A stretch of DNA of 64,000 nt, taken from assembly GCF_000980815.1 (NCBI RefSeq), contig NZ_CP011311.1, positions 912,571-976,570 on the forward strand, written 5' to 3'. Below, one piece after another: positions 1 through 9,024 of the stretch (position 1 is the stretch's first letter; every line of letters begins with the position of its first letter). Made by a program: the position numbers and the translations under genes. Under the pieces are notes generated by a model that did not search any database, had not been told where the DNA came from, and saw only the letters and a list, made by a program, of their open reading frames with translations. This stretch comes from Corynebacterium camporealensis (lineage in GTDB: Bacteria > Actinomycetota > Actinomycetes > Mycobacteriales > Mycobacteriaceae).

Positions 1-1302
1 CAGCTCGCGCTTGTGTTCGCCTTGCTTTTCGGTATAGCGACCGACCAGATAACCGGCTACCGTAGCGAACTCGAGGTCGTTGGTGGTCGCCTCGCCAGAT
101 TGCAACTTCATCATGTCCTGGACGTAGCGGAACGCCACGGCAATCATCGCGGCTGCAGGCACAGCAAGGAACGCACCGACCAGGTTGAACAGTGCACCAC
201 CAACGGTCACAGACACCAGAACGATGACCGGATGCAGGTTCATAGCCTTGGACTGCAGCCATGGCGAGAGCACATTGCCCTCCAGCTGCTGGACCAGCAG
301 CACCAGGCCCAAGACCAGCAGCGCCTCGGTAAAGCCGAGGGAGACCAGCGCAATCAGGACCGACAGCGCACCGGCGACGATGGCGCCGACGAAAGGAATA
401 AAGCCTGCAATAAACGTGATGATCGCCAGGGCCATCGCCAGGGGCACGCCGATGAGGAAGAGGCCTAAGCCGATGAAGACGGCATCGATAAGCGAGACCA
501 GTGCTTGGGCACGAATGAAACCGCCCAGGGTGTTCCAACCGCGGGTTAGAGCCTCAGTCAGGTGCCAGCCTGCGCGACGACCCGTCGCAGAACGCAGCCA
601 GGGCAGGAAACGGTTGCCGTCTTTGAGGAAGAAGAAGGTCAACACAATCACGATGAACAACGTGATGACCAGGGAGGTCGCTGTGCTAATACCGCTAAAG
701 ACTGAACCAGCGATAGCGCCAGCCTGTTCCTGGAGCCAGGAAGCAATCTCGTCGATAAACCGCCCCATATCCTCAGAATCGAGGTTAAGTGGCGGGCCCT
801 GCGCCCACAGCTGGAGGCGCTGAATGCCCTCCACTGTCTGCAGGTACAGCGACTGCGACTGACGCACGAAATCTGGAGCAATAAAGACGAACAGCGCGCC
901 AATGGCACCGAAGAACGTCAGCAACGCAATCAACGCTGCGAGTGCTGCCGGCACCTTCATCTTGCGCATCCACCGCGCAAACGGAGCCAGCACCGTACAA
1001 ATAATCAGTGCCAGCAGCATCGGCAGAATACCCTGCCAGAAGTTGCCCGCAAACTGGAAGACCACATAAAGCAGCAGGCAGATAATGATGAGGCGGATAG
1101 CCCACATCGAGGTACTCTTGATGACCTCGCCGACGACCACAGAGCGATCCACCTGATTTCCCGGCGGATGCGGTGAGACGTCCTCGAGGCTGCGGGTATC
1201 TACGTTCTCGTCGAACTTATCGCCCAAGGATGCTTCAGGCTGCTGATCGGAGGGGAGCTCCTCAGCATCCTTCTGGGCTTTCACAGGCTTCTGGGAATTC
1301 AC
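1..1302 (-). CDS. AI-2E/PerM family transporter, C-terminus cut by window edge
   Basis: The frame is open from a GTG at 1302 to the left edge (434 codons seen, stop outside). About 70 hydrophilic residues precede paired hydrophobic segments: an N-terminal block from about residue 75, a soluble amphipathic stretch, then further helices with FFFLKDG and GFIPFVGAIVAG, both typical of the AI-2E exporter/PerM family (UPF0118). Members are polytopic membrane proteins proposed to export small molecules or ions; the substrate here cannot be told. The start is chosen because the hydrophilic N-terminus continues to it and nothing supports an inner start; the ribosome site is weak. It is divergent from ychF with 47 bp between the starts. 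Confidence 0.85.
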   Translation of the reverse strand, partial: MNSQKPVKAQKDAEELPSDQQPEASLGDKFDENVDTRSLEDVSPHPPGNQVDRSVVVGEVIKSTSMWAIRLIIICLLLYVVFQFAGNFWQGILPMLLALIICTVLAPFARWMRKMKVPAALAALIALLTFFGAIGALFVFIAPDFVRQSQSLYLQTVEGIQRLQLWAQGPPLNLDSEDMGRFIDEIASWLQEQAGAIAGSVFSGISTATSLVITLFIVIVLTFFFLKDGNRFLPWLRSATGRRAGWHLTEALTRGWNTLGGFIRAQALVSLIDAVFIGLGLFLIGVPLAMALAIITFIAGFIPFVGAIVAGALSVLIALVSLGFTEALLVLGLVLLVQQLEGNVLSPWLQSKAMNLHPVIVLVSVTVGGALFNLVGAFLAVPAAAMIAVAFRYVQDMMKLQSGEATTNDLEFATVAGYLVGRYTEKQGEHKREL

Positions 1303-1349
1303 CCCACCATCTTGCCTTAAAACTAACCCGGTGCGTTAGGATTAGCCCC

Positions 1350-2435
1350 GTGAGTCTTACATTAGGAATCGTCGGCCTGCCTAACGTGGGCAAGTCCACG
1401 CTGTTTAATGCCCTGACCCGTTCTGAGATCCTGGCTGCGAACTACCCCTTCGCAACCATTGAGCCCAACGTAGGCTTGGTGGAATTGCAGGATGCTCGTC
1501 TCGACCGCTTGGCTGAGATGTTCAAGTCCGAGCGGATCCTGCCTGCGACTGTGTCCTTCGTGGACATCGCTGGCATCGTTGAGGGTGCTTCCAAGGGCGA
1601 GGGCATGGGCAACGCCTTCCTCGCTAATATTCGCGAAGCCGACGCAATCTGCCAAGTGGTGCGTGCATTTTCCGATGACAACGTCATCCACGTCGACGGC
1701 CAAGTCGACCCCGCACACGACATCTCCGTTATTAATACTGAGCTGATTCTCGCAGACCTGCAGACCATCGAAAAGGCTCTGCCGCGCCTGGAGAAGGAAG
1801 CTAAGAAGAACAAGGAACTCGCCGATACCGTCGAGGCCACCAAGAAGGCCCAGGAAATCCTGGAAGACGACCGCACTTTGTTTGCTGCTTCCAAGCAGGG
1901 TGAAATCGATTTGGCGCTCGTCCGCGAGCTGCACCTGATGACGGCCAAGCCGTTCCTCTACGTCTTCAACTCTGATGAAGCATTGCTTACCGATGACGCC
2001 CGCAAGCAAGAGCTCGCCGAACTCGTCGCCCCGGCCGAGTGCGTCTTCCTCGATGCTCAGACCGAAACCGAACTGCTCGAGCTCGACGAAGACGAAGCCC
2101 TTGAGCTGCTGGAGTCCGTCGGCCAAGCAGAGCCCGGCTTAGCGACGCTCGCCAAGGCCGGCTTCGCCACCCTCGGCCTGCAGACTTACCTGACTGCCGG
2201 CCCGAAGGAAGCCCGCGCCTGGACCATCAAACAGGGTTCCCTTGCTCCGCAGGCCGCTGGCGTTATCCACACTGACTTCGAGAAGAAGTTCATCAAGGCT
2301 GAAATCGTCTCCTTTGACGACCTCGACGCCGCTGGCTCGATGGCCGAAGCCCGCAACGCCGGCAAGGTCCGCCAAGAAGGCAAGGACTACGTCATGCAAG
2401 ACGGCGACGTCTGTGACTTCAAAATCGGCGGCTAA
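1350..2435 (+). CDS. ychF: Redox-regulated ATPase YchF (Obg family)
   Basis: The 361-residue protein has the usual YchF length. The P-loop GLPNVGKST is at residues 8-16, the G2 region is ANYPFATIEPN, the G3 region is DIAGIVEGA, and a C-terminal TGS domain ends in DVCDFKIGG. The G4 position reads NSDE instead of NKxD, in line with the ATP preference known for YchF. The family binds ribosomes and is linked to stress and translation control. The GTG start at 1350 puts MSLTLGIVGLPN at the N-terminus as in homologues; an earlier in-frame start is not conserved. A strong terminator follows at 2448. Confidence 0.96.
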   Translation: MSLTLGIVGLPNVGKSTLFNALTRSEILAANYPFATIEPNVGLVELQDARLDRLAEMFKSERILPATVSFVDIAGIVEGASKGEGMGNAFLANIREADAICQVVRAFSDDNVIHVDGQVDPAHDISVINTELILADLQTIEKALPRLEKEAKKNKELADTVEATKKAQEILEDDRTLFAASKQGEIDLALVRELHLMTAKPFLYVFNSDEALLTDDARKQELAELVAPAECVFLDAQTETELLELDEDEALELLESVGQAEPGLATLAKAGFATLGLQTYLTAGPKEARAWTIKQGSLAPQAAGVIHTDFEKKFIKAEIVSFDDLDAAGSMAEARNAGKVRQEGKDYVMQDGDVCDFKIGG

Positions 2436-2447
2436 CCTCAACCGCCT

Positions 2448-2484
2448 GAAGCGCCGCTCTTCGGAGCGGCGCTTCGCCGTTTTT
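2448..2484 (+). terminator. Rho-independent terminator of ychF
   Basis: A perfect 12-bp stem (GAAGCGCCGCTC / GAGCGGCGCTTC) closes on a TTCG tetraloop and is followed by GCCGTTTTT. It begins 12 bp after the ychF stop. Confidence 0.9.
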
Positions 2485-2527
2485 CGCTTCTTCGCTCGTC
2501 CGCTCTGCTTCAACGGCCGCCCACGAA

Positions 2528-2589
2528 CCCTTCGCGCTCACCGAAATTGCCTTTTCTGCCCAAAACCATTTCCTGGTGAGCGCGAAGGG
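2528..2589 (+). repeat. 62-bp palindromic repeat, copy 1
   Basis: Left arm CCCTTCGCGCTCACC (2528-2542), right arm GGTGAGCGCGAAGGG (2575-2589), perfect 15-bp pairing, 32-nt centre. The inner flanks GAAAT and ATTTC extend the symmetry. It lies between two genes on the same strand. Confidence 0.93.
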
Positions 2590-2675
2590 TGCGGTGGGGA
2601 TATTCAATTAGGTGAACTGCTAATTTCGCGCAACGGAAGATTAGTGTTTTCGCTGCGCAAATAGGATTTTTTGGA

Positions 2676-2704
2676 TTGCTAAGAGGATCGGCGAGCCCTA
2701 GTAT
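2676..2704 (+). promoter_or_regulatory. Promoter of the CDF metal exporter
   Basis: A -35 TTGCTA (2676-2681), a 17-bp spacer and a -10 TAGTAT (2699-2704) match the corynebacterial housekeeping pattern. Initiation would be near 2711, about 32 nt before the ATG. Confidence 0.5.
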
Positions 2705-2722
2705 CTAATGTTCGATTTAGAT
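2703..2722 (+). promoter_or_regulatory. Inverted repeat, candidate metal-repressor operator
   Basis: ATCTAA, 8 bp, TTAGAT forms an inverted repeat that overlaps the -10 box and the predicted start of transcription of a metal exporter. That is where an ArsR/SmtB-type repressor would sit. No regulator gene lies next to it, so the partner is unknown. Confidence 0.4.
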
Positions 2723-2742
2723 TGTGCGACAGAGGAATAGTA

Positions 2743-3651
2743 ATGGCTCGCGTATCTGAGCAAAAGCTCTTGGAACGGTTTATGATGCTGTCGATTGCGG
2801 CAGCCATCACGACGATGTTCCTTAAGGGCTTAGCTGCCTGGCTGACCGGATCGGTCGGTTTTCTTTCCGATGCTCTGGAATCGTCGGTTAATCTCGTCGC
2901 CGCGATTGCGGGGCTTTTCGCACTGAAGGTATCGGCGAAGCCGGCAGATAAAGAACACCAATTCGGCCACGGCAAGGCCGAATATCTGTCTGCGCTGGCC
3001 GAAGGCGCGATGATTTTTGTCGCTGCCGGCGCGATTATTTATACCGCGATTGAGCGTTTGATTGTGCCGCAGCCGGTCGAAGAAGCTGGTTGGGGTTTGA
3101 CGCTGTCGACATTGTCGTCGGTGATTAACCTGGCTGTCGGTGTAATGCTGATTCGCGCAGGTAAGCACTATCGTTCAGCGACCTTGCAGGCTGATGGTCA
3201 GCACTTGATGACGGATGTGTGGACATCGGTAGGCGTGCTGGTCGGTATGGCTGCGGTGTATCTCACCGGCTGGTGGTGGATGGACCCGGTCATCGCACTT
3301 GTTGTCGGCGTGAACATTTTGTGGGCGGGCTATAACCTGCTGAAGAACTCGGTGAGCTCGCTGCTGTCGGAGGCTTTGCCGGAAGCAGAAATCGAAAAGA
3401 TTCAGCAGCGCCTGGATGCTTTCGAAGAAAAGCAAGAAGTCAGCTTCACCGAACGTCGCACGGTGGCGTTTGGCCGCCAGCGCATGGTGTATCTGACGAT
3501 GGAAGTACCAGCGCAGTGGACCGTGCAGCGCTCGCATGACGTTGCAGATGAAGTAGAAGCCACTCTCGATGAGTTGTACCCCGGCTGTGAGGTCTTTATC
3601 CACGTCGAGCCGGCAGGCGCGCCGCATCGTCGGGCAAGCCACCTTTTCTAA
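2743..3651 (+). CDS. Cation diffusion facilitator (CDF) metal efflux protein
   Basis: The 302-residue protein has six predicted membrane helices followed by a cytoplasmic domain of about 90 residues. CDF hallmarks are FGHGKAEYLSALAEG after helix 2, DALES in helix 2, and HLMTD in helix 5 (metal-binding His and Asp). The helix 2 pair that is DxxxD in FieF is DALES here, a common subfamily variant, so Zn, Mn or Co selectivity cannot be assigned. CDF proteins export divalent cations in exchange for protons. The ATG at 2743 has AGAGGA at good spacing; an in-frame TTG 21 bp upstream is less likely. It appears controlled by the promoter and operator just upstream. Confidence 0.93.
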   Translation: MARVSEQKLLERFMMLSIAAAITTMFLKGLAAWLTGSVGFLSDALESSVNLVAAIAGLFALKVSAKPADKEHQFGHGKAEYLSALAEGAMIFVAAGAIIYTAIERLIVPQPVEEAGWGLTLSTLSSVINLAVGVMLIRAGKHYRSATLQADGQHLMTDVWTSVGVLVGMAAVYLTGWWWMDPVIALVVGVNILWAGYNLLKNSVSSLLSEALPEAEIEKIQQRLDAFEEKQEVSFTERRTVAFGRQRMVYLTMEVPAQWTVQRSHDVADEVEATLDELYPGCEVFIHVEPAGAPHRRASHLF

Positions 3652-3667
3652 TGCGTAGCATGGGGTT

Positions 3668-4838
3668 ATGCCGACTCTTTACCGCACACCGCCGACCCCG
3701 TTGCGGGGCACCGTGGCAGAAGCAGTTCGCCGCGGTGAGCATTCCGCACCACTAGGCGTCATTGACGTCCAGGCTTTTGATTACAACGCTGCGCAGATGC
3801 GCAACAACGCAAACGGACTGCCCATTCGCGTGGCGTCGAAGTCCGTGCGCAGTGTGCAAGCATTGCGCCGCGCGTTGTCCTTCGAGGGTTTCCAAGGCAT
3901 TCTGGCTTATTCCTTGCCGGAGGCTTTGCTCCTAGTCAAAGAAGGTTTCACCGATATTGTGGTGGAGTATCCCAGCGTGGATGTCGCAGCATTGCAGCAG
4001 CTTTCCGATGACCCCACCGCCCGGCAGCACATCACCTTAATGGTGGACTGCCCCGAGCACCTAGAACACCTCAGCGCCCGACGCGCGTGGCTATCGACGT
4101 TGACTGCACCCTGCATTTGAGCCGTGCGGTGATCGGACCGCGCCGTTCGCCGATTCGGGAGCCGGAGCAAGTCGAAGAACTCGCCAAGCACATCGTTGCC
4201 AGCGGCCATCACCTGGTCGGAATGATGGCCTACGAAGGCCATGTCGCATCGGTGCCGGATGGTGAGGTGGGGCCTGTGGGCATCGTTAAGCGGTGGCTCC
4301 GGACGAAGTCCATGGAGGATTTGGCGCCGCGTCGTAAAGCGTGCATTGAGGCAGCGCAAAAGTATGCGGACTTGGAGTTTATTAATGGCGCGGAACCGGC
4401 TCGATTACCCAGAGCGTGGATGAAGGCACGCTGACTGAGGTCGCTGCGGGTTCTGGCTTTTATACTCCGGCGATTTTTGATGAGTTTCAGGACGTGAATC
4501 ATCGTCCGGCGGCGTTCTTTGTGTGCCAAGTATCCCGCAATCCAGCAAAGGGCTGGAGCACGGTCAACTCTGGTGGCTGGATTGCCTCTGGTCCTCCTGC
4601 TGCGGATCGCGTCCCGGTGGCGGTCTGGCCGAAGGGGTTGAGCTACTCCAGCATGGAGGGTGCGGGCGAGGTGCAAACGCCGCTGCATGGAGCAGACCTT
4701 AACGTTGGTGAACTGGTGTGGTTCCGTCATGCCAAGGCCGGCGAGATGACTGAGCACGTCGACTACCTGCTGGCTGTCGATGGGCAACAAACTGAACAGT
4801 GGACAACCTACCGAGGACAAGGATGGACCTTAAGATGA
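3668..4838 (+). pseudogene. D-threonine aldolase/alanine-racemase-fold protein, two frameshifts
   Basis: Homology runs through three frames: 3668 to about 4077, about 4078 to 4390, and about 4391 to 4838, together about 390 codons, which is full length for this PLP-dependent family. The first break lies in the CCC run at 4077-4079; one more C restores HLSAPTRVAIDVD. The second lies at 4389-4391; one more G restores the glycine-rich phosphate-binding segment NGGGTGSITQSVDEG. The N-terminal PLP-lysine region (RVASKSVRS) is present. Both lesions look like single-base losses in short homopolymers, so sequencing error is possible but two in one gene favours real decay. The downstream oxidase starts inside its 3' end. 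Confidence 0.88.
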
Positions 4839-6121
4839 CGACCTTTCAGAACTGGGCCGGCCTGGTCCGCAGCACTCCGAATCAGTTCCTGCAGCCGCAG
4901 AACTTGGAGGAACTGCGCAGGATTGTGCAGTCAGGAGTAAATATTCGCCCCGTTGGCGCCGGTCACTCGTTTACGCCCGTGGCAGCTGGCGATGACGTAA
5001 TGGTCAACTTGGATCATCTCAGCGGGATTGTCAGTGTGGATGAGGAATCCAAGCGCGTGCGATTCCTCGCCGGAACCCGACTGCGTGACGTGCCGGCGCT
5101 GCTCAGGCCTTATGGTCTAGCGCTGGTGAACCAAGGTGACGTGGACCCGCAGTCGCTGGCCGGTGCGGTGTCGACCTCGACTCATGGCACCGGTGTGGAC
5201 TACACCGGTTTCGCAGGAACGGTTACCGCGCTGACGTTCTTCGATGTCAGCGGAGAACTCCGCCATCTCAACATTGATGAAGATCCCGAGACGCTGCGCT
5301 TAGCGACGGTATCTATTGGCACCTTAGGCATTGTCGTTGAGGTGGAAATGCAGTGCGTGGACGCCTTCGACCTGCAAGCGGTGGAATCTGGCGATGACTT
5401 CACAGACATTCTGAACACTTTCGAAGAACGTGCCCGCGCGGTGGATCACTTTGAGTGTTTCTGGTTCCCGGGTGCCAAGCGTGCGATGACGAAGGAGAAC
5501 ACGCGCCTTCCTGCCGAAACCCCGGCGGGGCAGGGCAAGGTGAAGAAGTTCATTACCGACGAGATGCTCGGCAACGGTGCTTTCGCGGGTGTGCTGCAGT
5601 TGGGTCGCGTGTTGCCTTCTGCGATTCCCACGCTCAACCGTGCTGCTACCGCCGCGATTTCCAACAACCGTTACCGCGCACCAGCTCATGAGGTCTTTGT
5701 GACCTCGCGCCGGGTGCGTTTCCATGAGATGGAATACGCGGTGCCGCTTGCCGATGGCCCGTCCATCGTCAAAGAGATCCGTCAGCTCATCGACAATCGG
5801 GGTTGGCATTTTGGTTTCCCCATCGAGATGCGCACCACCGCAGCTGACGATGTTGCATTGTCTACTGCTTACGGGCGCGAGTCGATGTACATCGCCGTGC
5901 ATGTGCCGCAGTTCCAGAAACCGTGGGAGTTCTTCCCGGATATTGAAGCTATCTTCCGCGCTGGTGGGGGGGGACGCCCGCACTGGGGCAAGATGCGCAC
6001 TTTGCAACGCGATGACTTGGCGGAGCTTTATCCGCGCTTTGATGACTTTTGCTCCTTACGGGAGCAATTCGACCCGCAGTGGCGACTAAGAACGCCGTAT
6101 CTGAAGCGCCTTTTTGCTTAA
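4823..6121 (+). CDS. FAD-linked sugar-lactone oxidase (D-arabinono-1,4-lactone oxidase family)
   Basis: The 432-residue protein has an N-terminal PCMH-type FAD-binding domain (about residues 10-180) with RPVGAGHSFTP, where the His of GHS is the usual covalent flavin site, and GAVSTSTHGTG. The C-terminal ALO domain ends with RPHWGKM, the HWGK motif shared by aldonolactone and alditol oxidases. Such enzymes oxidise sugar lactones or alditols with O2. The ATG at 4823 is preferred because GAGG lies 5 bp upstream; it overlaps the upstream pseudogene by 16 bp, suggesting former translational coupling. The exact substrate is not predictable. Confidence 0.9.
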   Translation: MDLKMTTFQNWAGLVRSTPNQFLQPQNLEELRRIVQSGVNIRPVGAGHSFTPVAAGDDVMVNLDHLSGIVSVDEESKRVRFLAGTRLRDVPALLRPYGLALVNQGDVDPQSLAGAVSTSTHGTGVDYTGFAGTVTALTFFDVSGELRHLNIDEDPETLRLATVSIGTLGIVVEVEMQCVDAFDLQAVESGDDFTDILNTFEERARAVDHFECFWFPGAKRAMTKENTRLPAETPAGQGKVKKFITDEMLGNGAFAGVLQLGRVLPSAIPTLNRAATAAISNNRYRAPAHEVFVTSRRVRFHEMEYAVPLADGPSIVKEIRQLIDNRGWHFGFPIEMRTTAADDVALSTAYGRESMYIAVHVPQFQKPWEFFPDIEAIFRAGGGGRPHWGKMRTLQRDDLAELYPRFDDFCSLREQFDPQWRLRTPYLKRLFA

Positions 6122-6382
6122 TATTCTAGTTGTAATCAATTCGTGACAATATGTTCTGACCTGCACAAAGGATCGACAAATGCTCGAATGGTCTATGGGT
6201 TTGGGGCTCTAGCGCTTTAAAGATCTGGCGAGGTACGTATGGTGGTCCTTGTACCCAACGACAGAGCGAAAAAGTTTAAAGATTACGCCTTGGTTGTTCC
6301 TACAAGCAAATCGCTACACGCTCTTAGGGGTAAGGAACTGACAGAACTACCAACAAAACTTACACACGGAGGGTTTAAGACC

Positions 6383-7276
6383 ATGGGTAAGAACATTAAG
6401 GATCTTTTCAACGCAACCGCTTTCGATAAGGATGGCGACAAGCTGGGCAGCGTTTCCGAGGTATTCGTAGACGACCAGTCCGGCCAGCCGACCTTCATCG
6501 AGGTTAACCACGGCATGTTCGGTATGAGCTCCTCCCTGGTCCCGCTGCGTGGCCACGACTTCAATGGTGAGGACCTCACCCTGGCATTCTCCAAGGACCG
6601 CATCAAGGATGCTCCGGACTTCGACGGCGACAAGGCTCTGACCCCAGAGCAGCAGCAGGAGCTCTTCCGCCACTACGGTGTCGACGAGGCTAAGGACACC
6701 GCATCCTACGACAATGGCAAGGTTGAGGACCGCCGCGACGAGAACCTGACCGCAGGTGCTGGTGCTGGTGCAGGCGCAGGCGTTGGTGCTGGTGTTGCTG
6801 GAAAGAACGCTGCTGACCAGCAGGATGTTGACGCTGAGAAGCGCGTTGCTGAAGAGCGCGCCGCTGAGAAGCCGGCTGCTGACAAGGCTCCGGCAGGCGC
6901 TGACAACGAGGTTATCCGTTCCGAGGAGCAGCTGGACGTTGCTAAGGAGCAGGTCAAGACCGGCGAGGCTCGCCTCCGCAAGTACACCGTGACCGAGAAC
7001 GAGACCGTTGAGGTTCCGGTTACCCGCGAAGAGGTTCGCGTTGAGCGCACCCCAATCTCCGAGGAAGACGCCGCTAACTACAAGGGCGAGATTTCCGACG
7101 ATGATTCCGAGACCTCCGTGACCCTGCACGAGGAGCGCGTGAACGTCGACAAGAAGACCGTTCCGGTCGAGAAGGTTAACCTGAACAAGCAGCAGGTTAC
7201 CGAGACCGAGAAGCACACCGAGGAGCTGCGCAAGGAGCAGATCGACACCGATGGTGTTGACCCGAAGCAGCAGTAA
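6383..7276 (+). CDS. PRC-barrel and YsnF/AvaK (DUF2382) domain stress protein
   Basis: The 297-residue protein has an N-terminal PRC-barrel (about 1-110, with VFVDDQSGQPTFIEV), a Gly-Ala-rich linker around residues 130-145, a charged Lys/Glu/Ala segment, and a C-terminal DUF2382 domain (about 190-285, with EEVRVERTP and EERVNVDKKTVPVEKV). The family is associated with general and oxidative stress responses in actinobacteria; biochemical function is unknown. The ATG at 6383 follows GGAGG. A possible GTG 144 bp upstream gives a non-conserved extension and is rejected, leaving a 261-bp leader in which no clear promoter is seen. Confidence 0.9.
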   Translation: MGKNIKDLFNATAFDKDGDKLGSVSEVFVDDQSGQPTFIEVNHGMFGMSSSLVPLRGHDFNGEDLTLAFSKDRIKDAPDFDGDKALTPEQQQELFRHYGVDEAKDTASYDNGKVEDRRDENLTAGAGAGAGAGVGAGVAGKNAADQQDVDAEKRVAEERAAEKPAADKAPAGADNEVIRSEEQLDVAKEQVKTGEARLRKYTVTENETVEVPVTREEVRVERTPISEEDAANYKGEISDDDSETSVTLHEERVNVDKKTVPVEKVNLNKQQVTETEKHTEELRKEQIDTDGVDPKQQ

Positions 7277-7290
7277 AATCGCATAGAATT

Positions 7291-7320
7291 AGCCCCGTCA
7301 CCTGGTGACGGGGCTTTTCT
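7291..7320 (+). terminator. Rho-independent terminator after the PRC-barrel gene
   Basis: AGCCCCGTCACC and its exact complement form a near-continuous palindrome followed by TTTTCT. It lies between convergent genes; the T-run favours the plus-strand gene. Confidence 0.9.
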
Positions 7321-7329
7321 CGTGCGGAT

Positions 7330-8697
7330 TTATATTTTTTCTTCGGCCGGTGCACCCTGCTTCAGCAGGTGGTTGACGCCATGTTCGGCTTCATCCCAGA
7401 CCTGTTGGTCTTGAATGCCGGCACGCTTTGCGACGACTGTAGCAACCAGCACCTGACCAGTGACGTTTACTGCGGTACGGCCCATATCGATGATCGGCTC
7501 GATAGCGAGAAGTAGGCCAACACCGGATAGCGGCAGGCCCAACGTCGAGAGCATCAGGGTTAGCATCACAGTCGCACCGGTCGTGCCTGCCGTTGCCGCC
7601 GAACCAATAACAGAGACAAAGATGATGAGCAGGTAGTGCGTCAGATTCAAATCAATGTCGAAGAACTGTGCCACGAACAGCGCTGCGATCGCTGGGTATA
7701 CGGATGCGCAGCCGTCCATCTTTGTCGTCGCACCCAGTGGAATCGCGAAGGACGCGTAGGAGCGCGGCACGCCCATTGCCTGTTCACTGAAGCGCTGGGT
7801 GACAGGCATAACGCCCATCGACGAGCGGGTGACAAAGCCCAAAGAGAATACTGGCCACACGCGCTTGTAGAAGCCTAGTACCGGAATGTTGTTGTACTTC
7901 AGCACTAGCGGGTAGACAACGCCGATGACCAGGGCCAAGCCGATGTACATCGCGAGCACGAACATGCCCAGCGACCCCAACGCGTCCCAGCCATAAGAAG
8001 CAACGGCCTTACCAATCAGCGCAGCCGTGCCAATCGGGGCTAACCGAATAATCCACCACAGCACGATCTGGATGACGTTGAGGAAGGACTCGGTAAATTC
8101 CAGGAAAGGCTCGGCAGCCTTGCCAGCCTTCATCGCGGCAATACCAAGGGCCAGTGAAATCACTAGAATCTGCAGTGCACCGAAGCTCAAATCGACGCTG
8201 TCTTCGCTGAATGATGCCGACAAACCAATGAAGTTTTCTGGCAGCAGCGATTGCAGAAAGCCTGTCCACGAACCAACGCGGCTCGGGTCAGCAGCTTCCG
8301 CAGCATCGACCGTGGAAGTATCGCCCGGACGCATAATCACGCCCACCGCGATACCCATCAGTACCGAGAAGAACGCAGTAATGGCGAACCACACCAGCGT
8401 CGAAATAGCTAGCGATGCTGCATTGGCTACCTTTCGCAAGTTCGCCACCGAGGTGACCACCGCTGCGAAAATCAATGGTGGGACCATCACCTTGAGTAGC
8501 TGCACGTACGCATCGCCGACGCCGCTCAGCAGCTGGGTCAGCCAACCACCGTCTTCGTTATCAGCAGGCAGGCCAGAGTCCATGCCCGCAGCGATAAAGC
8601 CCAGAATCAGGCCGATGATAAGACCAGCAATAATCTGTGCGCCGAATCCTGTTGCCCAGCTGGGCAACCTGGAGGTGCGCTTGTCAGTAGAGGTCAT
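7330..8697 (-). CDS. Dicarboxylate/amino acid:cation symporter (DAACS family)
   Basis: The 455-residue membrane protein has about eight helices and two re-entrant hairpins. The serine-rich hairpin reads TRSSMGVMPVTQ, the helix 7 signature is TKMDGCASVYP (equivalent to NMDGT in GltPh relatives), and hairpin 2 contains ATAGTTGATVM. The family imports glutamate, aspartate or C4-dicarboxylates with Na+ or H+. The ATG at 8697 has AAAGGA upstream; an in-frame extension of 21 residues is not conserved in character. The Lys and Cys in place of Asn and Thr in the signature may alter cation or substrate choice. Substrate is not assigned. Confidence 0.9.
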   Translation of the reverse strand: MTSTDKRTSRLPSWATGFGAQIIAGLIIGLILGFIAAGMDSGLPADNEDGGWLTQLLSGVGDAYVQLLKVMVPPLIFAAVVTSVANLRKVANAASLAISTLVWFAITAFFSVLMGIAVGVIMRPGDTSTVDAAEAADPSRVGSWTGFLQSLLPENFIGLSASFSEDSVDLSFGALQILVISLALGIAAMKAGKAAEPFLEFTESFLNVIQIVLWWIIRLAPIGTAALIGKAVASYGWDALGSLGMFVLAMYIGLALVIGVVYPLVLKYNNIPVLGFYKRVWPVFSLGFVTRSSMGVMPVTQRFSEQAMGVPRSYASFAIPLGATTKMDGCASVYPAIAALFVAQFFDIDLNLTHYLLIIFVSVIGSAATAGTTGATVMLTLMLSTLGLPLSGVGLLLAIEPIIDMGRTAVNVTGQVLVATVVAKRAGIQDQQVWDEAEHGVNHLLKQGAPAEEKI

Positions 8698-8843
8698 GAG
8701 AGGATTCCTTTGCACGATTCGAAAAATTATGAACCAGTCGGGCCATAAACTACAGACCAATCAGTTCAGCACGTAACGTATAGAATCTATTCCTCTTTTT
8801 TGCATATGCAAATTCCTATATTCACGGTTCGGCCTAGGCCGAA

Positions 8844-8905
8844 CCCTTCGCGCTCACCGAAAGCGGGATTTGGCTGCGAAAAGACATTTCCGTGACCGCG
8901 AAGGG
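8844..8905 (+). repeat. 62-bp palindromic repeat, copy 2
   Basis: Left arm CCCTTCGCGCTCACC. Right arm CGTGACCGCGAAGGG, with C instead of G at its sixth base and C at its first. 32-nt centre. First of a tandem triplet. Confidence 0.9.
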
Positions 8906-8935
8906 CGCGCTCGAATTATTCGTACACTCGATGGT

Positions 8936-8997
8936 CCCTTCGCGCTTACCGAGAGAGCGAAATATGCGGAAATCTCGGTTTCGGTGGCTGCGAAGGG
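8936..8997 (+). repeat. 62-bp palindromic repeat, copy 3 (diverged)
   Basis: Left arm CCCTTCGCGCTTACC, right arm GGTGGCTGCGAAGGG. Several differences are of the G-U pairing type if read as plus-strand RNA. Length is still exactly 62 bp. Confidence 0.85.
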
Positions 8998-9024
8998 CGC
9001 GGGAAACAGTTAACACACAAAGAA

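Larger units (their letters stand above)
2436..2742. other. Intergenic region ychF to CDF exporter: terminator, repeat 1, promoter, operator
   Basis: In order it holds the ychF terminator, palindromic repeat copy 1 (2528-2589), an AT-rich stretch, a sigma-A-like promoter (2676-2704) and an inverted repeat (2703-2722) directly ahead of the exporter. No credible gene is seen. Confidence 0.7.

Noticed and set aside
6239..6382. Upstream GTG start for the PRC-barrel protein
   Set aside because: The extra 48 residues are not family-like and the only good ribosome site (GGAGG) serves ATG 6383.
6347..7216. Antisense frame across the PRC-barrel gene
   Set aside because: Leu/Val/Asn-rich product caused by codon bias of the real gene.
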